A DNA stretch of 64,000 nucleotides. Source: Aureimonas sp. AU4. GTDB lineage: Bacteria; Pseudomonadota; Alphaproteobacteria; Rhizobiales; Rhizobiaceae. The stretch spans positions 1 through 64,000 of the forward strand of contig NZ_BBWK01000006.1 in the NCBI RefSeq assembly GCF_001463765.1, in the 5' to 3' direction. The notes beneath the pieces are model-generated. The model was given only the letters and a program-made list of their open reading frames with translations. It was not told the DNA's origin and did no database searches. A program made the position numbers and the translations under genes. This document shows positions 63,650 through 64,000 of this stretch, one piece after another. Position 1 is the stretch's first letter, and each line of letters starts with the position of its first letter.

Positions 63650-64000
63650 TCAGACCGGAATGTAGGTCGTCGCCTTCACCCGCTTCAGGGTGAAGCTCGT
63701 GCTGATGGACCGCACGTTCGGCAGTTCCGTCAGCGCGTTCTTCACCGTCGCCTCGTAGTCGCGCACGCTGCGCGAGACGACCTGCAGAAGGTAGTCGTGA
63801 TCGCCGCTGAGCGAATAGCACTGGAGGATTTCGGGCACGAAGGCCACGGCGCGCTCGAACTCCTGCAGCCGCTCGCGCCGGTGCTCCACGATCTTCACGA
63901 AGCAGAACGCGACGATCTCGAAGCCGACGGCCTCCGGGTCGACGATATACCGCTTCTCGCTGACGATCCCCGCCTCCTGCAGGCGTTGGAGGCGCCGCCA
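63650..64000 (-). CDS. Lrp/AsnC-family regulator, C-terminal part, cut by window edge
   Basis: The 116 codons to the window edge begin WRRLQRLQEAGIVSEKRYIVDPEAVGF, the end of the helix-turn-helix and the linker. The RAM effector domain follows: VAFCFVKIVEHRRERLQEFERAVAFVPEILQCYSLSGDHDYLLQVV and LPNVRSISTSFTLKRV. The start lies beyond 64000. Such proteins sense amino acids; the target is unknown. It is followed by 148 bp before the glycosyltransferase gene. Confidence 0.93.
   Translation of the reverse strand, partial: WRRLQRLQEAGIVSEKRYIVDPEAVGFEIVAFCFVKIVEHRRERLQEFERAVAFVPEILQCYSLSGDHDYLLQVVSRSVRDYEATVKNALTELPNVRSISTSFTLKRVKATTYIPV

Overview
The window is 64 kb of high-GC chromosomal DNA from an alphaproteobacterium of the order Hyphomicrobiales (Rhizobiales). 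The signs are the gene blocks ftsY-mtaB-dapF, rppH-divergent polysaccharide deacetylase-ctpA-envC-like-rlmH-rsfS-nadD-proA-proB-obgE and rplU-rpmA, an atp operon holding only F1 genes, L19 and L21 with basic or acidic C-terminal tails, and a lipid-A sugar-transferase cassette. The apiose catabolic genes suggest life on or near plants. An Aurantimonadaceae-like genus is a guess from gene layout only. I saw no tRNA, rRNA, insertion sequence, prophage or CRISPR array.

Layout. 1-11,700: start of ftsY (frame-broken at a run of nine A on the coding strand), mtaB, dapF, a TauE/SafE carrier, rplS, a methyltransferase, a bile-acid-symporter-family carrier, an amino-acid ABC binding protein plus permease without ATPase, leuC, a diguanylate cyclase and an acetyltransferase. 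11,700-20,600: succinate dehydrogenase as sdhCDA, then a terminator, an App1-like phosphatase and a separate sdhB; then dps, a short transaldolase and priA. 20,600-26,500: atpH-A-G-D-(TRASH-like 76-aa protein)-C. 26,500-39,200: an almost unbroken minus-strand housekeeping run from an acetyltransferase and rppH up to rplU.

39,300-57,900 is the accessory part: two adjacent pentose modules, mostly on the minus strand. The first (39,338-46,067) has an AraC regulator, a xylose-type ABC transporter, a ribitol 2-dehydrogenase-like SDR and a D-ribulokinase-like FGGY kinase. Together they would import a pentitol and turn it into D-ribulose 5-phosphate. The second (46,316-57,756) has a ribose-type ABC transporter with a DUF2291 lipoprotein, a Gfo/Idh/MocA dehydrogenase, a lactonase-like protein, a 6PGDH-fold oxidoisomerase, a DUF1537 kinase, a RuBisCO-like protein and a FadR-type GntR regulator. 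This gene set matches D-apiose catabolism through D-apionate and 3-oxo-isoapionate 4-phosphate. Two near-identical operator candidates (TGGTATGATGAC core) sit before the RuBisCO-like gene/regulator pair and before the transporter operon, and would tie both transcription units to the one GntR protein.

57,900-64,000: an ABC-2 exporter pair, a family-2 glycosyltransferase, an ArnT-like/LAB_N/polyprenyl-phosphate glycosyltransferase cassette that probably decorates lipid A or core sugars, and the C-terminal part of an Lrp/AsnC regulator cut by the window edge.

No gap between called genes exceeds about 265 bp. The larger ones (8208-8472, 18080-18327, 21021-21245, 46068-46315, 57757-57968, 59711-59942) hold only the sites listed or nothing I can recognise.
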